In this document: one piece after another, positions 35,111 through 43,134 of the stretch
Layout of the letters: the number at the start of each line of letters is the position of its first letter
Numbering within the stretch: the stretch's first letter is position 1
Assembly: GCA_035525365.1 (NCBI GenBank)
Contig: DATLEK010000059.1
Span: 1 to 60,562 of the forward strand
Direction: 5' to 3'
Length of the DNA: 60,562 nt
Origin: GCA-2861595 sp035525365
GTDB lineage: Bacteria; Actinomycetota; Acidimicrobiia; Acidimicrobiales; GCA-2861595
Translations under genes and position numbers: made by a program
The notes under the pieces: generated by a model
Database searches by the model: none
What the model saw: only the letters and a program-made list of their open reading frames with translations
Told to the model about the DNA's origin: nothing

Positions 35111-35259
35111 ATCGAGGGAGACCCGCAGAGGCTCAGCGATGACTGGACGCTACCGAGCCCACACCCCAGCGCCCGGTATCCGCAGTACACAGCCGGCGGG
35201 ATCCGCCAGCCATGTACTCCAGATCGGTGGGTTTGGCGGGCGCCATAGGCTCCGCCGGC
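35111..35259. promoter_or_regulatory. Divergent intergenic region between two GT4 genes
   Basis: About 150 bases separating GTG 35110 (minus) and GTG 35260 (plus); an ATG at 35212 in the plus frame would shorten it. It must contain promoters for both glycosyltransferase directions, but no clear boxes can be assigned by eye. Confidence 0.35.
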
Positions 35260-36375
35260 GTGGAGCGACTGCGGGTGGCGGTGGACGCCACGCCGCTGCT
35301 CGGTCAGCCCACCGGGGTGGGGGCGTTCGTGGCCGGGGCGCTGGCTGTCCTGGCCGGCGACGCATCGCTGGAGGTGTCGGCCTACTCGCTGTCGGTGCGG
35401 GGCGGTGGGGTGCTCAGCGGGCATCTGCCCCCGGGTGTGGCCGGGTTCTGCCGGCCGGCGCCGGCGGCGGCGCTGTTCCGGGCGTGGGGCCGGCTCGACA
35501 CGCCACCGGGGAGGTGGTGGACGGGGCCGGCCGACGTGGTGCACGGAACCAACTTCGTCGTGCCCCCGAGCGGTGGCGCGGCCGAGGTGGTGACGGTTCA
35601 CGACCTGACGCCTCTGCGCTACCCCGAGCTGTCCCCCGCCGCCACCCGTGTCTTTCCCACCCTGGTGCGCCGTGCGCTGGGCCGGGGGGCGTGGGTGCAC
35701 ACGCCTTCGGCCTTCGTGGCCAACGAGGTGATCGACCTGCTCGGCGCCGACCCCGACCGGGTAAAGGCCGTGCACCACGGGATCCCTCCTGAGGTGGGCG
35801 GTGGCGGGGCGGGAGTGCCCGGGGTGGGAGGGCCGTACGTGCTGGCCCTCGGGACGGTGGAGCCCCGCAAGGGGTTCCCCTCGCTCGTGCGGGCTTTCGA
35901 CGCCCTGGCCGCCGACCACCAGGACCTCCGCCTGGTGATCGCCGGCCCCGACGGGTGGGGCGCCGAGGCGCTCACCGAGTCGATCCAGCGGGCGGCCCAC
36001 GGCTCGAGGGTCATCCGCCTCGGCTACGTGGACGCCGGCCGGCGCACGAGCCTGCTGCGGGGGGCGGCGGCCTTCGCCTTCCCGTCGGTGTACGAGGGGT
36101 TCGGGCTCCCGCCTCTGGAGGCCATGGTCGCCGGCGTGCCCGTGGTGGCTTCCACCGCCGGTGCTCTGCGGGAGGTGCTGGGCGACGGCGCCCTGCTCGT
36201 CGCCCCAAACAACCACGAGGCGCTGGCCGAGGCGCTGGTGCTGGTGCTCGACGACGAGTCGCTCCGGTCGGCGCTGGTGGCGCGAGGGCATGCTCACGCG
36301 GCCAGGTTCTCCTGGGAGCAGTGCGGCGCCGGCATCGCCTCGCTCTACCGCCGTGCCGCCGGCCGGGAAGGCTGA
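35260..36375 (+). CDS. GT4 family glycosyltransferase
   Basis: About 371 aa from GTG 35260 (VERLRVAVDATPLLG), which places the usual N-terminal strand at the start; an ATG at 35212 would add 16 residues with no family counterpart. GT-B fold: LLGQPTGVGAFVAGAL glycine-rich acceptor loop, VVTVHDLTPLRYPE, LALGTVEPRKGFPSLVRAF, GPDGWGAEAL, and PSVYEGFGLPPLEAMVAG with the catalytic-site Glu pair. Close paralogue of the minus-strand gene at 34013-35110 and of the next gene, with which it overlaps. Confidence 0.88.
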   Translation: MERLRVAVDATPLLGQPTGVGAFVAGALAVLAGDASLEVSAYSLSVRGGGVLSGHLPPGVAGFCRPAPAAALFRAWGRLDTPPGRWWTGPADVVHGTNFVVPPSGGAAEVVTVHDLTPLRYPELSPAATRVFPTLVRRALGRGAWVHTPSAFVANEVIDLLGADPDRVKAVHHGIPPEVGGGGAGVPGVGGPYVLALGTVEPRKGFPSLVRAFDALAADHQDLRLVIAGPDGWGAEALTESIQRAAHGSRVIRLGYVDAGRRTSLLRGAAAFAFPSVYEGFGLPPLEAMVAGVPVVASTAGALREVLGDGALLVAPNNHEALAEALVLVLDDESLRSALVARGHAHAARFSWEQCGAGIASLYRRAAGREG

Positions 36376-37469
36376 CCGCCCTGCGGGTACTTCTGGTCGC
36401 CCAGCAGCTGCGGCGGTCCGCCCCCGGCGGCATCGGCACCTACGTCAGGGGCCTGGCCGGCGGCCTCGCTGGCGACCCGGAGTCGGGCCGTCACGCCGTC
36501 TCGCTTCTGGCCAGCCGCGCCCCGAAGGGCGTCGACCCCCTCGACGAGCTGGGCCTGCCGGTGCTGGCGTCACCGCTGCCGGACCACGTGCTGACCCGGG
36601 CCTGGCACGCCGGGCTCCTGGCTGCCCCCCGCGGGTTCGACGTGGTGCACGCCACCTCGTTCAACGCCCCGCGCAGCTCGGCGCCCCTCACCATGGCCGT
36701 GCACGACCTCGCCTGGCGGGTGGTGCCGGAGACCTTCCCGACCCGGGGCCGGCGTTGGCACGACGCCGCCCTGGCCAAGGCCGTCCGCCGGGCCACAACG
36801 TTGATCGTCCCCTCCCAGGCAGCGGCCGACCAGCTCATGGCCGCCGGCGCGGGCGCCGGTCAGGTGGAGGTGCTCGACCCGATGTACGGCTGTGACCACC
36901 TGTCGCCGCCCGACGATGCCGGCGCCGTCGCCCTCCTCGCCCGTCTCGGGGTGACCGGGCCCTACCTGCTCAGCGTTGGGACCCTGGAGCCGCGCAAGAA
37001 CCTGGCCCGGCTCATGGAGGCCTACAGCCGGGCCCGGCCCTCGCTGCCCGAGCCGTGGCCGCTGGTCGTGGTCGGCCCGAGAGGTTGGGGCGAGGCCCTC
37101 GGCTCCGCGCCCCCGGCCGGCGTCCTGCTGGCCGGCGGCGTCGACGATGCCGTGCTCTCGGCTCTCTACGCCGGCGCGCGGGCCGTCGCCTACGTCCCGC
37201 TCCACGAGGGCTTCGGCCTCCCCGCGGTCGAAGCCATGGCCGCCGGCGCCCCGGTGGTGGCCACACCGATGCCCAGCACCGGCGGGGCCGCCCTCGATGT
37301 GGGCCCGCTCGACATCGAGGCCATGGCCGGCGCGCTCGTCCAGGCCGTCACCGACGAGCGATGCCGGGCCCGGCTGATCGCCGCCGGGCACGCCCGGGCC
37401 GGCCAGCTCACATGGGCGGCGGTGGCCGCCCGCCATCTGCAGCTCTGGGAGAGCCTGGCCCAGCGGTAG
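36372..37469 (+). CDS. GT4 family glycosyltransferase with unclear start codon
   Basis: About 365 aa. Family hallmarks: LRVLLVAQQLRRSAPGGIG glycine loop, MAVHDLAWRVVPE, LLSVGTLEPRKNLARLMEAY, VVVGPRGWGEAL and VPLHEGFGLPAVEAMAAG. The conserved N-terminal strand begins just after the preceding stop, but the frame has no ATG, GTG or TTG there: candidates are CTG at 36372 (overlapping the previous TGA as CTGA), CTG at 36381, or GTG at 36321 inside the previous gene. The first mimics the NTGA overlaps used throughout the window. Likely co-translated with the preceding glycosyltransferase. Confidence 0.82.
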   Translation: MTALRVLLVAQQLRRSAPGGIGTYVRGLAGGLAGDPESGRHAVSLLASRAPKGVDPLDELGLPVLASPLPDHVLTRAWHAGLLAAPRGFDVVHATSFNAPRSSAPLTMAVHDLAWRVVPETFPTRGRRWHDAALAKAVRRATTLIVPSQAAADQLMAAGAGAGQVEVLDPMYGCDHLSPPDDAGAVALLARLGVTGPYLLSVGTLEPRKNLARLMEAYSRARPSLPEPWPLVVVGPRGWGEALGSAPPAGVLLAGGVDDAVLSALYAGARAVAYVPLHEGFGLPAVEAMAAGAPVVATPMPSTGGAALDVGPLDIEAMAGALVQAVTDERCRARLIAAGHARAGQLTWAAVAARHLQLWESLAQR

Positions 37470-37477
37470 TGCACTAG

Positions 37478-37503
37478 GTCGGGCAGGGTCATCCCTGCCC
37501 GAC
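37478..37503 (+). terminator. Perfect 11-bp hairpin after the GT4 gene
   Basis: GTCGGGCAGGG at 37478-37488 pairs perfectly with CCCTGCCCGAC at 37493-37503 around a 4-nt loop. It begins 8 nt after the GT4 stop and ends 26 nt before cofD. There is no U-tract, as is common for actinobacterial terminators; an attenuating or RNA-stabilising role is also possible. Confidence 0.65.
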
Positions 37504-37529
37504 GGGAGGCGGTTGTTTAGCCTGGCCCG

Positions 37530-38471
37530 ATGCTTGTGGCCCTCGCCGGCGGCGTCGGTGCCGCTCGCCTCTTGCGGGGCCTGATCGACGTCATGGCTCC
37601 CGCCGATGTCACCGCGGTGGTCAACACCGGCGATGACATCGTGCTGCACGGGCTGCACATAAGCCCCGACCTCGACACCGTCACCTACACCCTCGCCGGC
37701 GCCGGCAACCCCGAGCAGGGCTGGGGGCTGGCCGACGAGACGTGGACGGCGATGGAAGCCCTGGCCCGCTACGGCGGCCACACCTGGTTCCGCCTCGGCG
37801 ACCGGGACCTGGCCACCCACATGTTCAGGACCCAACGCCTGACCGAGCACGCCACGCTCTGCGACGTGACGGCGGCGGTGGCCGAGGCATGGGGGGTGGG
37901 CGTGCGCCTCCTGCCGATGAGCAACGACCGGGTGGAGACCAGGATCATCATCGCCGGGCCGGCGCCGGGAACTTCGGTGGAGGTCGGCTTCCAGGAGTGG
38001 TTCGTGGGCCGGCGCCACGGGGTCCCGGTGGAGGCGGTCAGGTTCCTTGGCGCCGACGACGCCACTCCCGCCCCCGGCGTGCTCAAGGCCATCGCCGGCG
38101 CCGAACACGTGGTGATCTGCCCGTCCAACCCGATCGTGTCCATCGGGCCCGTGCTGGCCGTGCCGGGTATCGAGGACGCCGTGGCCGCCCGCCGGGAGGA
38201 CGTGGTCGCGGTGTCGCCCATCGTCGCCGGCTCCGCCCTCAGAGGACCGGCCGACCGCATGATGATCGACCTCGGGCACGAGGCCTCGGTGGTCGGTGTG
38301 GCCCGCCTGTACGCGCCGCTGGCCGCCACCCTGGTGATCGACGAGGCCGACGCCGATCTTGCCGGCGCTGTAGAGGCCGAGGGGGTGCGGCCCGTGGTGA
38401 CCCCATCGATCATGAGTGGCCCGGCGGAGGCGGCGGCGCTGGCCCGAGCCGTCCTGGCCGCCCGCCGTTGA
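37530..38471 (+). CDS. cofD: 2-phospho-L-lactate transferase (coenzyme F420 biosynthesis)
   Basis: 313 aa. CofD/FbiA joins the activated phospholactate or phosphoenolpyruvyl group from the guanylyl donor to the deazaflavin Fo, giving (dehydro)F420-0. Motifs: LAGGVGAARLLRGL at the N-terminus, VVNTGDDIVLHGLHISPDLDT (NTGDD 32-36), WFRLGDRDLATHM, PMSNDRVET, GFQEWFVGRRH and ICPSNPIVSIGPVL, all diagnostic. Length is normal. TTGA overlap couples it to cofE. The host therefore makes F420, in keeping with an actinobacterium. Confidence 0.96.
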   Translation: MLVALAGGVGAARLLRGLIDVMAPADVTAVVNTGDDIVLHGLHISPDLDTVTYTLAGAGNPEQGWGLADETWTAMEALARYGGHTWFRLGDRDLATHMFRTQRLTEHATLCDVTAAVAEAWGVGVRLLPMSNDRVETRIIIAGPAPGTSVEVGFQEWFVGRRHGVPVEAVRFLGADDATPAPGVLKAIAGAEHVVICPSNPIVSIGPVLAVPGIEDAVAARREDVVAVSPIVAGSALRGPADRMMIDLGHEASVVGVARLYAPLAATLVIDEADADLAGAVEAEGVRPVVTPSIMSGPAEAAALARAVLAARR

Positions 38472-39172
38472 TCCAGGTCATTCCCATCGAGGGACTGCCC
38501 GAGGTGCGGCCGGGCGACGTGATCGCCGAGCTAATCGTCGCCACGGGCGTGCAACTGGCCGCCGGCGACGTGGTGGTGGTGACCCAGAAGATCGTCTCCA
38601 AGGCCGAGGGGCGGCTGGCGCCGGTGCGGGCCGGCGAGGAGGAGCAGCGGGAGGACTACCTGCGCCTGGTCGAGCAGGAGTCGGTGCGGGTGCTGCGCCG
38701 GCGGGGGGAGCTGGTGATCAGCGAGACCCGCCACGGCTTCGTCTGCGCCAACGCCGGCGTGGACGTCTCGAACATGGAGGAGGGCACGGCCGCTCTGCTG
38801 CCGGTGGACCCCGACCGGTCGGCCCGGCGTATCAGGGACGGGCTGCGGGCCCGCGCCGGCGTGGAAGTGGGCGTCATCGTCTCCGACACCTTCGGGCGCC
38901 CGTGGCGGCGGGGCCTGGTCGACGTGGCCATCGGCTGCGCCGGCGTCGCGGCGGTCGTGGACCTGCGCGGCACCACCGATGCCCGGGGGCGGGTCCTTGC
39001 CGGCACTGAAATCTGCGTGGCCGACGAGTTGGCCGGTGCGGCGGAGCTGGTGATGGGCAAAGCGAGCGGAGTCGCCGCCGCCATCGTGCGGGGCGCCGAC
39101 CCCACGTGGCTGCGTGAGTCCTCGGTGCGGGGCGAGGTCGTCCGCCCGCCGGCCGAGGACCTCTTCCGCTGA
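38468..39172 (+). CDS. cofE: Coenzyme F420:L-glutamate ligase
   Basis: 234 aa from TTG 38468, which overlaps the cofD stop (TTGA). Adds gamma-linked glutamates to F420-0 using GTP. Motifs: IPIEGLPEVRPGD at the N-terminus, TQKIVSKAEGR (39-49), GFVCANAGVDVSN, VIVSDTFGRPWRRGLVDVAIG and ELVMGKASGVAAAIVRG. It lacks the C-terminal nitroreductase-like domain that mycobacterial FbiB carries, so the dehydro-F420 reductase, if needed, must be encoded elsewhere. Confidence 0.95.
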   Translation: MIQVIPIEGLPEVRPGDVIAELIVATGVQLAAGDVVVVTQKIVSKAEGRLAPVRAGEEEQREDYLRLVEQESVRVLRRRGELVISETRHGFVCANAGVDVSNMEEGTAALLPVDPDRSARRIRDGLRARAGVEVGVIVSDTFGRPWRRGLVDVAIGCAGVAAVVDLRGTTDARGRVLAGTEICVADELAGAAELVMGKASGVAAAIVRGADPTWLRESSVRGEVVRPPAEDLFR

Positions 39173-39185
39173 GTTCTCGCCATTC

Positions 39186-39238
39186 CGAGTACATAGGGGG
39201 CGGAAAAGGCCCGCTATGTACTCGCAACGGCGTAGGAG
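39186..39238. repeat. REP-like hairpin element, copy A
   Basis: CGAGTACATA (39186-39195) and TATGTACTCG (39215-39224) form a stem that extends inward with one mismatch to about 16 bp around a 7-nt loop. It is followed by CAACGGCGTAGGAG, which is also present after copy B. Located between the convergent cofE and epimerase genes. Confidence 0.7.
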
Positions 39239-39267
39239 CTCGGCGTTTCGGCTGAGACCGGGCGTTT

Positions 39268-39319
39268 CGAGTACATACGGGGCGGAAACGGCCCGCCATG
39301 TACTCGCAACGGCGTAGGA
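39268..39319. repeat. REP-like hairpin element, copy B
   Basis: Second copy, 82 bases after copy A: CGAGTACAT (39268-39276) pairs with ATGTACTCG (39298-39306), with a similar GC-rich centre and the same CAACGGCGTAGGAG tail. The differences inside the stem are partly compensated, as expected for a selected or mobile palindrome. It may serve as a bidirectional terminator. Confidence 0.7.
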
Positions 39320-39344
39320 GCGCAGCCGCAGCGGTGGCTGTCAG

Positions 39345-40313
39345 CTAATGCACAGCGGGGTTGGGGCGGGACCGGAACCAGTCGAGGACGGCGGCGGTGC
39401 CCTCGTCCAGGGTGGTCCACGGCTTCCACCCGAGCTGCATGGCGGCCCGCCCCGGATCGAGGCATGAGCGCTGCAGCTCCCCCGGGCGGGCCGGCGCGTA
39501 GTGCGGGTGGCCGCCGACGCTGGCGGCCGCGGCCATGGTGGCGTAGAGCCGGTTGACCGAGGTCTCGGCGCCGGTGCCGATGTTCATGATGAGCCCGCCA
39601 CCACGTTCGGCGGCCCGCACGAAGGCGTCGACCACGTCGTCCACGTAGACGAAGTCACGGGTCTGGTCGCCCTCCCCGAAGATCGTGCAGACCTCCCCGC
39701 CCAGCAGCCGGCCGGCGAAGATGGCCACCACGCCGGCCTCCCCGTGGGGGTCCTGGCGGGGGCCGTAGACGTTGGCCAGGGCCAGTGCCGAGAACTCCAG
39801 CTCGTGCAGCTCCCGGTAGGCGTAGAGATAGTCAGCGGCCGATTTCTTGGAGACCCCGTAGGGAGAGACGGCGCGTTGGGGGTGCGACTCCTGTACCGGC
39901 AGGTCGTCGGGGTCGACCTCGCCGTAGAGCGTGCCGCCGCTCGACGCGAACACCACCTTCCTGCTCCCGGCCCGGCGGGCACCCTCGAGCACCTGGAGGG
40001 TGCCGATCACGTTGACCTCGGCGTCGAACACCGGACGCTCCACCGACACCCGCACGTCAGCCTGGGCGGCCAGGTGGAAGATCACGTCCGGCCGGCGCCG
40101 GGCGATCAGGTCGACCACCTGGTCGGAGCGGATGTCGAGGCGGTGGAAGCTGAGGTGCTGGGGCCCACCGGCGTGGGACCTGGCCTGAGCCAGGTTGGAG
40201 AGCGATCCGCTGGAGAGGTCGTCCACCACGTCCACGGCGTTGCCCTCGGCCAGGAGGCGGTCGACCAGGTTGGAGCCGATGAATCCCGCCCCGCCCGTCA
40301 CCAGGCACTTCAC
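39345..40313 (-). CDS. NAD-dependent UDP-sugar 4-epimerase (GalE-like)
   Basis: 322 aa, GTG start at 40313 overlapping the upstream stop (GTGA). Extended SDR: GGAGFIGS (7-14), VVDDLSSGSLSNL, LAAQADVRVSVERP, SSGGTLYGEV, catalytic Y152-x3-K156 (SPYGVSKKS), and LANVYGPRQDPHGEAGVVAIF, typical of GalE/WbpP-like epimerases. It likely interconverts a UDP- or other NDP-hexose at C4. Last gene of the long overlapping minus-strand operon that starts at rmlA. Confidence 0.85.
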   Translation of the reverse strand: MKCLVTGGAGFIGSNLVDRLLAEGNAVDVVDDLSSGSLSNLAQARSHAGGPQHLSFHRLDIRSDQVVDLIARRRPDVIFHLAAQADVRVSVERPVFDAEVNVIGTLQVLEGARRAGSRKVVFASSGGTLYGEVDPDDLPVQESHPQRAVSPYGVSKKSAADYLYAYRELHELEFSALALANVYGPRQDPHGEAGVVAIFAGRLLGGEVCTIFGEGDQTRDFVYVDDVVDAFVRAAERGGGLIMNIGTGAETSVNRLYATMAAAASVGGHPHYAPARPGELQRSCLDPGRAAMQLGWKPWTTLDEGTAAVLDWFRSRPNPAVH

Positions 40314-41383
40314 GCCGCCGGCATCCTCACACCGTCGAGGTGGGCTCCGGGCAGCACCCGCACGGCGTCGCCCACCACGGCCAGGCCGGTGACCGTCGCT
40401 CCCCTGCCGACCACCGCTCCGGCGCCGAGGATCGAGTCGGTGACCGTCGCACCCCGGTGCACCACCGCCCCCGGCAGGAGCACTGATCCACTGACAATGG
40501 CGTCCTCCACCCGGGCGCCGGCACCGACCACCGAACAGCGGACCTCGGATTTGCGACCCACGAAGGCGGCGTCACCTATCAACGATCCTGGAGTGGACCC
40601 GGCATCGACGACAGGGCCGCCGATGTGCCATGCCGCCTCGCCCACCGAACGGGCGCCGGGCGCCGGCTTCCCCCGCATGCCCGCCACCAGGTCGAGGTTG
40701 GCCCGGAGGTACTCGCGGGGCGTCCCGGCGTCGATCCAGTAGGCGGACGAGGCGAGGGCAAAAAGCGAGCCTTCCGCCACCAGGGCCGGGAAGGTCTCCC
40801 GCTCGATGGAGACCCGCCGGTCGGCGGCGATGCGGTCGAGAACGCCGGGTTCGAGGACGTAGGTACCGGCGTTCACCAGGTTGGTGGGAGCCTCCTCGGC
40901 CGGCGGCTTCTCAATGAAGGCCGTCACCCGCCCGTCCTCGTCGGTGGTCACCACGCCGAAACGGGACGGATCGTCCACCGGCACCAGGCTGATGGTGGCC
41001 TGGCCCCCGCTGCGGCGGTGGAGCTCGGTGAGGGCGCCGACGTCCATCCCGGTGAGCACGTCGCCGTTCACGACGAGGAAGGTGCTGTCGATGCCGGCGT
41101 CCTCGGCGGCGAAGCGGATGGCGCCGGCGGTGTCGAGAGGCGTGGGTTCCACGGCGTACCTGAGGGCCACGCCGGCACAGCGGTTGTCGGGGAACATGGA
41201 GAGGAAGGCGTCAGGCCGGTAGCCCATGGACAGCACCACGTCATCCACGCCGTGGGCGGCGAGATGGGACACCACGCGCTCGATCATGGTCACCTCGGCC
41301 ACCGGGAGCAGCTGCTTCGGAGTGGTGAAGGTGAGAGGGCGCAGCCGCGTCCCCTCACCGCCGACGAGGACGACTGCTTTCAC
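40310..41383 (-). CDS. Sugar-1-phosphate nucleotidylyltransferase (mannose-1-P guanylyltransferase-like)
   Basis: 357 aa from GTG 41383 (VKAVVLVGGEGTRLRPLTF), which overlaps the upstream stop. Signature GGEGTRLRP (8-16) with K at TPKQLLPV, VVNGDVLTGMDV metal site, and PAEEAPTNLVNAGTYVL. The C-terminal third is a left-handed beta-helix (GSVLLPGAVVHRGATVTDS and following hexapeptides) without an obvious acetyltransferase motif. This layout matches actinobacterial ManB/ManC-type mannose-1-phosphate guanylyltransferases, which would feed the GDP-deoxysugar and GT4 steps; glucose-1-phosphate uridylyl or thymidylyl activity cannot be excluded. Confidence 0.85.
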   Translation of the reverse strand: MKAVVLVGGEGTRLRPLTFTTPKQLLPVAEVTMIERVVSHLAAHGVDDVVLSMGYRPDAFLSMFPDNRCAGVALRYAVEPTPLDTAGAIRFAAEDAGIDSTFLVVNGDVLTGMDVGALTELHRRSGGQATISLVPVDDPSRFGVVTTDEDGRVTAFIEKPPAEEAPTNLVNAGTYVLEPGVLDRIAADRRVSIERETFPALVAEGSLFALASSAYWIDAGTPREYLRANLDLVAGMRGKPAPGARSVGEAAWHIGGPVVDAGSTPGSLIGDAAFVGRKSEVRCSVVGAGARVEDAIVSGSVLLPGAVVHRGATVTDSILGAGAVVGRGATVTGLAVVGDAVRVLPGAHLDGVRMPAA

Positions 41384-42222
41384 GGGGCCGGCGTGGCAGG
41401 CGGTTCGCTGGGGGGCGCAGCCGGGGAGGACGAGGCCGGTGCATCGGAGGCCGGTGCATCGGAGGCCGGCGGCGTGGAACCCGACGGGATGGAGCCACCC
41501 GGCGCCGGCACCCCCCCTGGAAGGACGCCGGGATCGGTGGGGATGGAGATGCTGGTCGATGCCGGTGGGGTGGATCCGCCCTGCCCGCTTTCGTTGGCGT
41601 TGGGGTTCTTGAGGTTGCCCACCGAAGGAGGCTTGGGCACCTCGGTGCCGGCGGGGACGAAGGCCATGGTCAGCAGCATGTTGTCGCGGATGCGGACCTT
41701 CCTCGGGTCGCCGGGAACGACGCGGCCCTTCTCGTCGTTCCCGTCGTCCCACACCCACATCTGCAGGGTGGCCTTCTTTTCACCGCACTTGCCGCCGTCC
41801 TTGACCGGCTTGGTCCCGGGGTAGCTCATCTTGCCGGTCTCCAGCTTGAAGCCCGGCTGGCCGGTGACGAAGCGGCCGAGGGTGGCACCCTTGCCCGTGT
41901 CCTGGCTGTTCTGGGGCTCGATGTGGACCAGTCCGTCGTTGTGGGTGTGCAGCCCGATCAGCGTGGGCGGCTGGGGCAGTTGGGGCTCGAACTTGGTGCA
42001 GTTGTAGAACCCGTAGGCGGTGTGCCAGTGGTCCCGGATGGTGGGCCGGGCCGACGCCACCTGCTGGCGCTCGTTGCGGCTGAACACGATCGTCACCACA
42101 CCCAGAACCGCGACAAGGCCCATGGCCAGGTACCAGCCCCAGGGCCGTGCCCCGCGGCTGGTGCGGCCGCCACCCGTGCTGGCCGCACGGGCCACCTTTT
42201 TCGAACTCGATGCCTTGCCCAT
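41380..42222 (-). CDS. Single-span membrane protein with extracellular domain and Pro/Ser tail
   Basis: 280 aa. Basic cytoplasmic N-terminus, one membrane helix (WGWYLAMGLVAVLGVVTIVF, residues 29-48), then an external domain with DHWHTAYGFYNC and IGLHTHNDGLVHIEP (several His that could bind metal), three Cys in all, and a Pro/Ser/Thr/Ala-rich C-terminal tail with an exact short tandem unit (ASDAP twice, 41443-41472). No named family recognised. Its place inside the overlapping sugar operon suggests a role in polymer export or wall attachment; this is inference. Confidence 0.8.
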   Translation of the reverse strand: MGKASSSKKVARAASTGGGRTSRGARPWGWYLAMGLVAVLGVVTIVFSRNERQQVASARPTIRDHWHTAYGFYNCTKFEPQLPQPPTLIGLHTHNDGLVHIEPQNSQDTGKGATLGRFVTGQPGFKLETGKMSYPGTKPVKDGGKCGEKKATLQMWVWDDGNDEKGRVVPGDPRKVRIRDNMLLTMAFVPAGTEVPKPPSVGNLKNPNANESGQGGSTPPASTSISIPTDPGVLPGGVPAPGGSIPSGSTPPASDAPASDAPASSSPAAPPSEPPATPAP

Positions 42223-42231
42223 AGAGGGAAG

Positions 42232-43134
42232 CTACTTTGCGCCGTCGGGGCCACCGGTCCCGGCGCCGCTTCGGTGGGGGCGACGGGACTGCAGAGCCCG
42301 CTGCGCACAGGCCAGCGCGGCCCGAGCCGCCACGCCTGTCCAGACAACAGGCAGGAGAGCCCGCCGGCGACCGTGGGTCGTCCTCCACGAGAACCGCAGC
42401 AGGGAGCGGTGGTGCTCCACGATCATCCGGTAGGGCGCCAGGTCGGTGGAGACACCCTGTACGTGCAGCACCCTTGCCGCCGGCTCGAAACCGACCCTCC
42501 AACCGGCCCTGGAGGCCCGCCAGCAGAGGTCCACGTCCTCGACGTACATGAAATAGGCCTCGTCGAAACCGCCGAGGGCCTCCCACGCCGTGCGCCGCAC
42601 CAGGAAGCAGGATCCTGAGACCCAGTCCACCGAGCCGCTGGAGCCATGGTCCCAGTCGAGCATCCGGTAGCGGCGGGTGAAGCGGTTGGTGGGCGCCACC
42701 AGGCCCAGGAAAGCGTGGCCGAGGGCGTCGCCCAGGGCGGGAAAGGTCCGGGGGGAGGGGTAGGTCTTTCCGGACCTGTCCTCGATCCTCGGCCCGACGA
42801 GGGCGAGGCCGTCGTCGCCCTCCAGGGCGTGGGCCAGCGCCTTCACCGAGCCGGGCTCGACGACCACGTCGGCGTTGCAGATCAGGAGCAGGTCGCCCGT
42901 GGCGCTAGCGGCACCCCGGTTGGCGCCGGCGCCGTAGCCGACGTTGGCGCCCGTGGCCAGCCACACCACGTCGGGGTCGGCCCGCCGCAGCGCTTGCGCC
43001 GATCCGTCGGTGGACCCGTTGTCGGCCACGACGATGTCGGCCACGCCCTCGGCCCGCAGGCTGCGAACGCACTCGAGGAGGTGCTCGCAGGCGTTGTAGT
43101 TGACGACCACCGCGCTGACAGCGCTCAGGGTCAC
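42232..43134 (-). CDS. GT2 rhamnosyltransferase-like glycosyltransferase
   Basis: 300 aa from GTG 43134, whose first base is the last base of the upstream TAG. GT-A fold: SAVVVNYNACEHLLECVRSL, IVVADNGSTDGSAQAL, ANVGYGAGANRG, ICNADVVVEPGSV (DxD-type site), WVSGSCFLVRR, and GGFDEAYFMYVEDVDLCWR. This is the pattern of WbbL-type dTDP-rhamnose transferases, fitting the rml genes of the same operon. Two basic C-terminal segments suggest peripheral membrane contact. Confidence 0.88.
   Translation of the reverse strand: MTLSAVSAVVVNYNACEHLLECVRSLRAEGVADIVVADNGSTDGSAQALRRADPDVVWLATGANVGYGAGANRGAASATGDLLLICNADVVVEPGSVKALAHALEGDDGLALVGPRIEDRSGKTYPSPRTFPALGDALGHAFLGLVAPTNRFTRRYRMLDWDHGSSGSVDWVSGSCFLVRRTAWEALGGFDEAYFMYVEDVDLCWRASRAGWRVGFEPAARVLHVQGVSTDLAPYRMIVEHHRSLLRFSWRTTHGRRRALLPVVWTGVAARAALACAQRALQSRRPHRSGAGTGGPDGAK

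Noticed and set aside
32930..35248. 772-codon plus-strand open frame across the regulator, epimerase and GT4 genes
   Set aside because: Spans three well-supported minus-strand genes and their intergenic regions; protein is compositionally biased and without any family pattern.
41443..41472. Short tandem repeat (ASDAP coding) as a mobile or regulatory element
   Set aside because: A 15-nt in-frame duplication in a Pro/Ser-rich tail, typical of low-complexity extracellular linkers.
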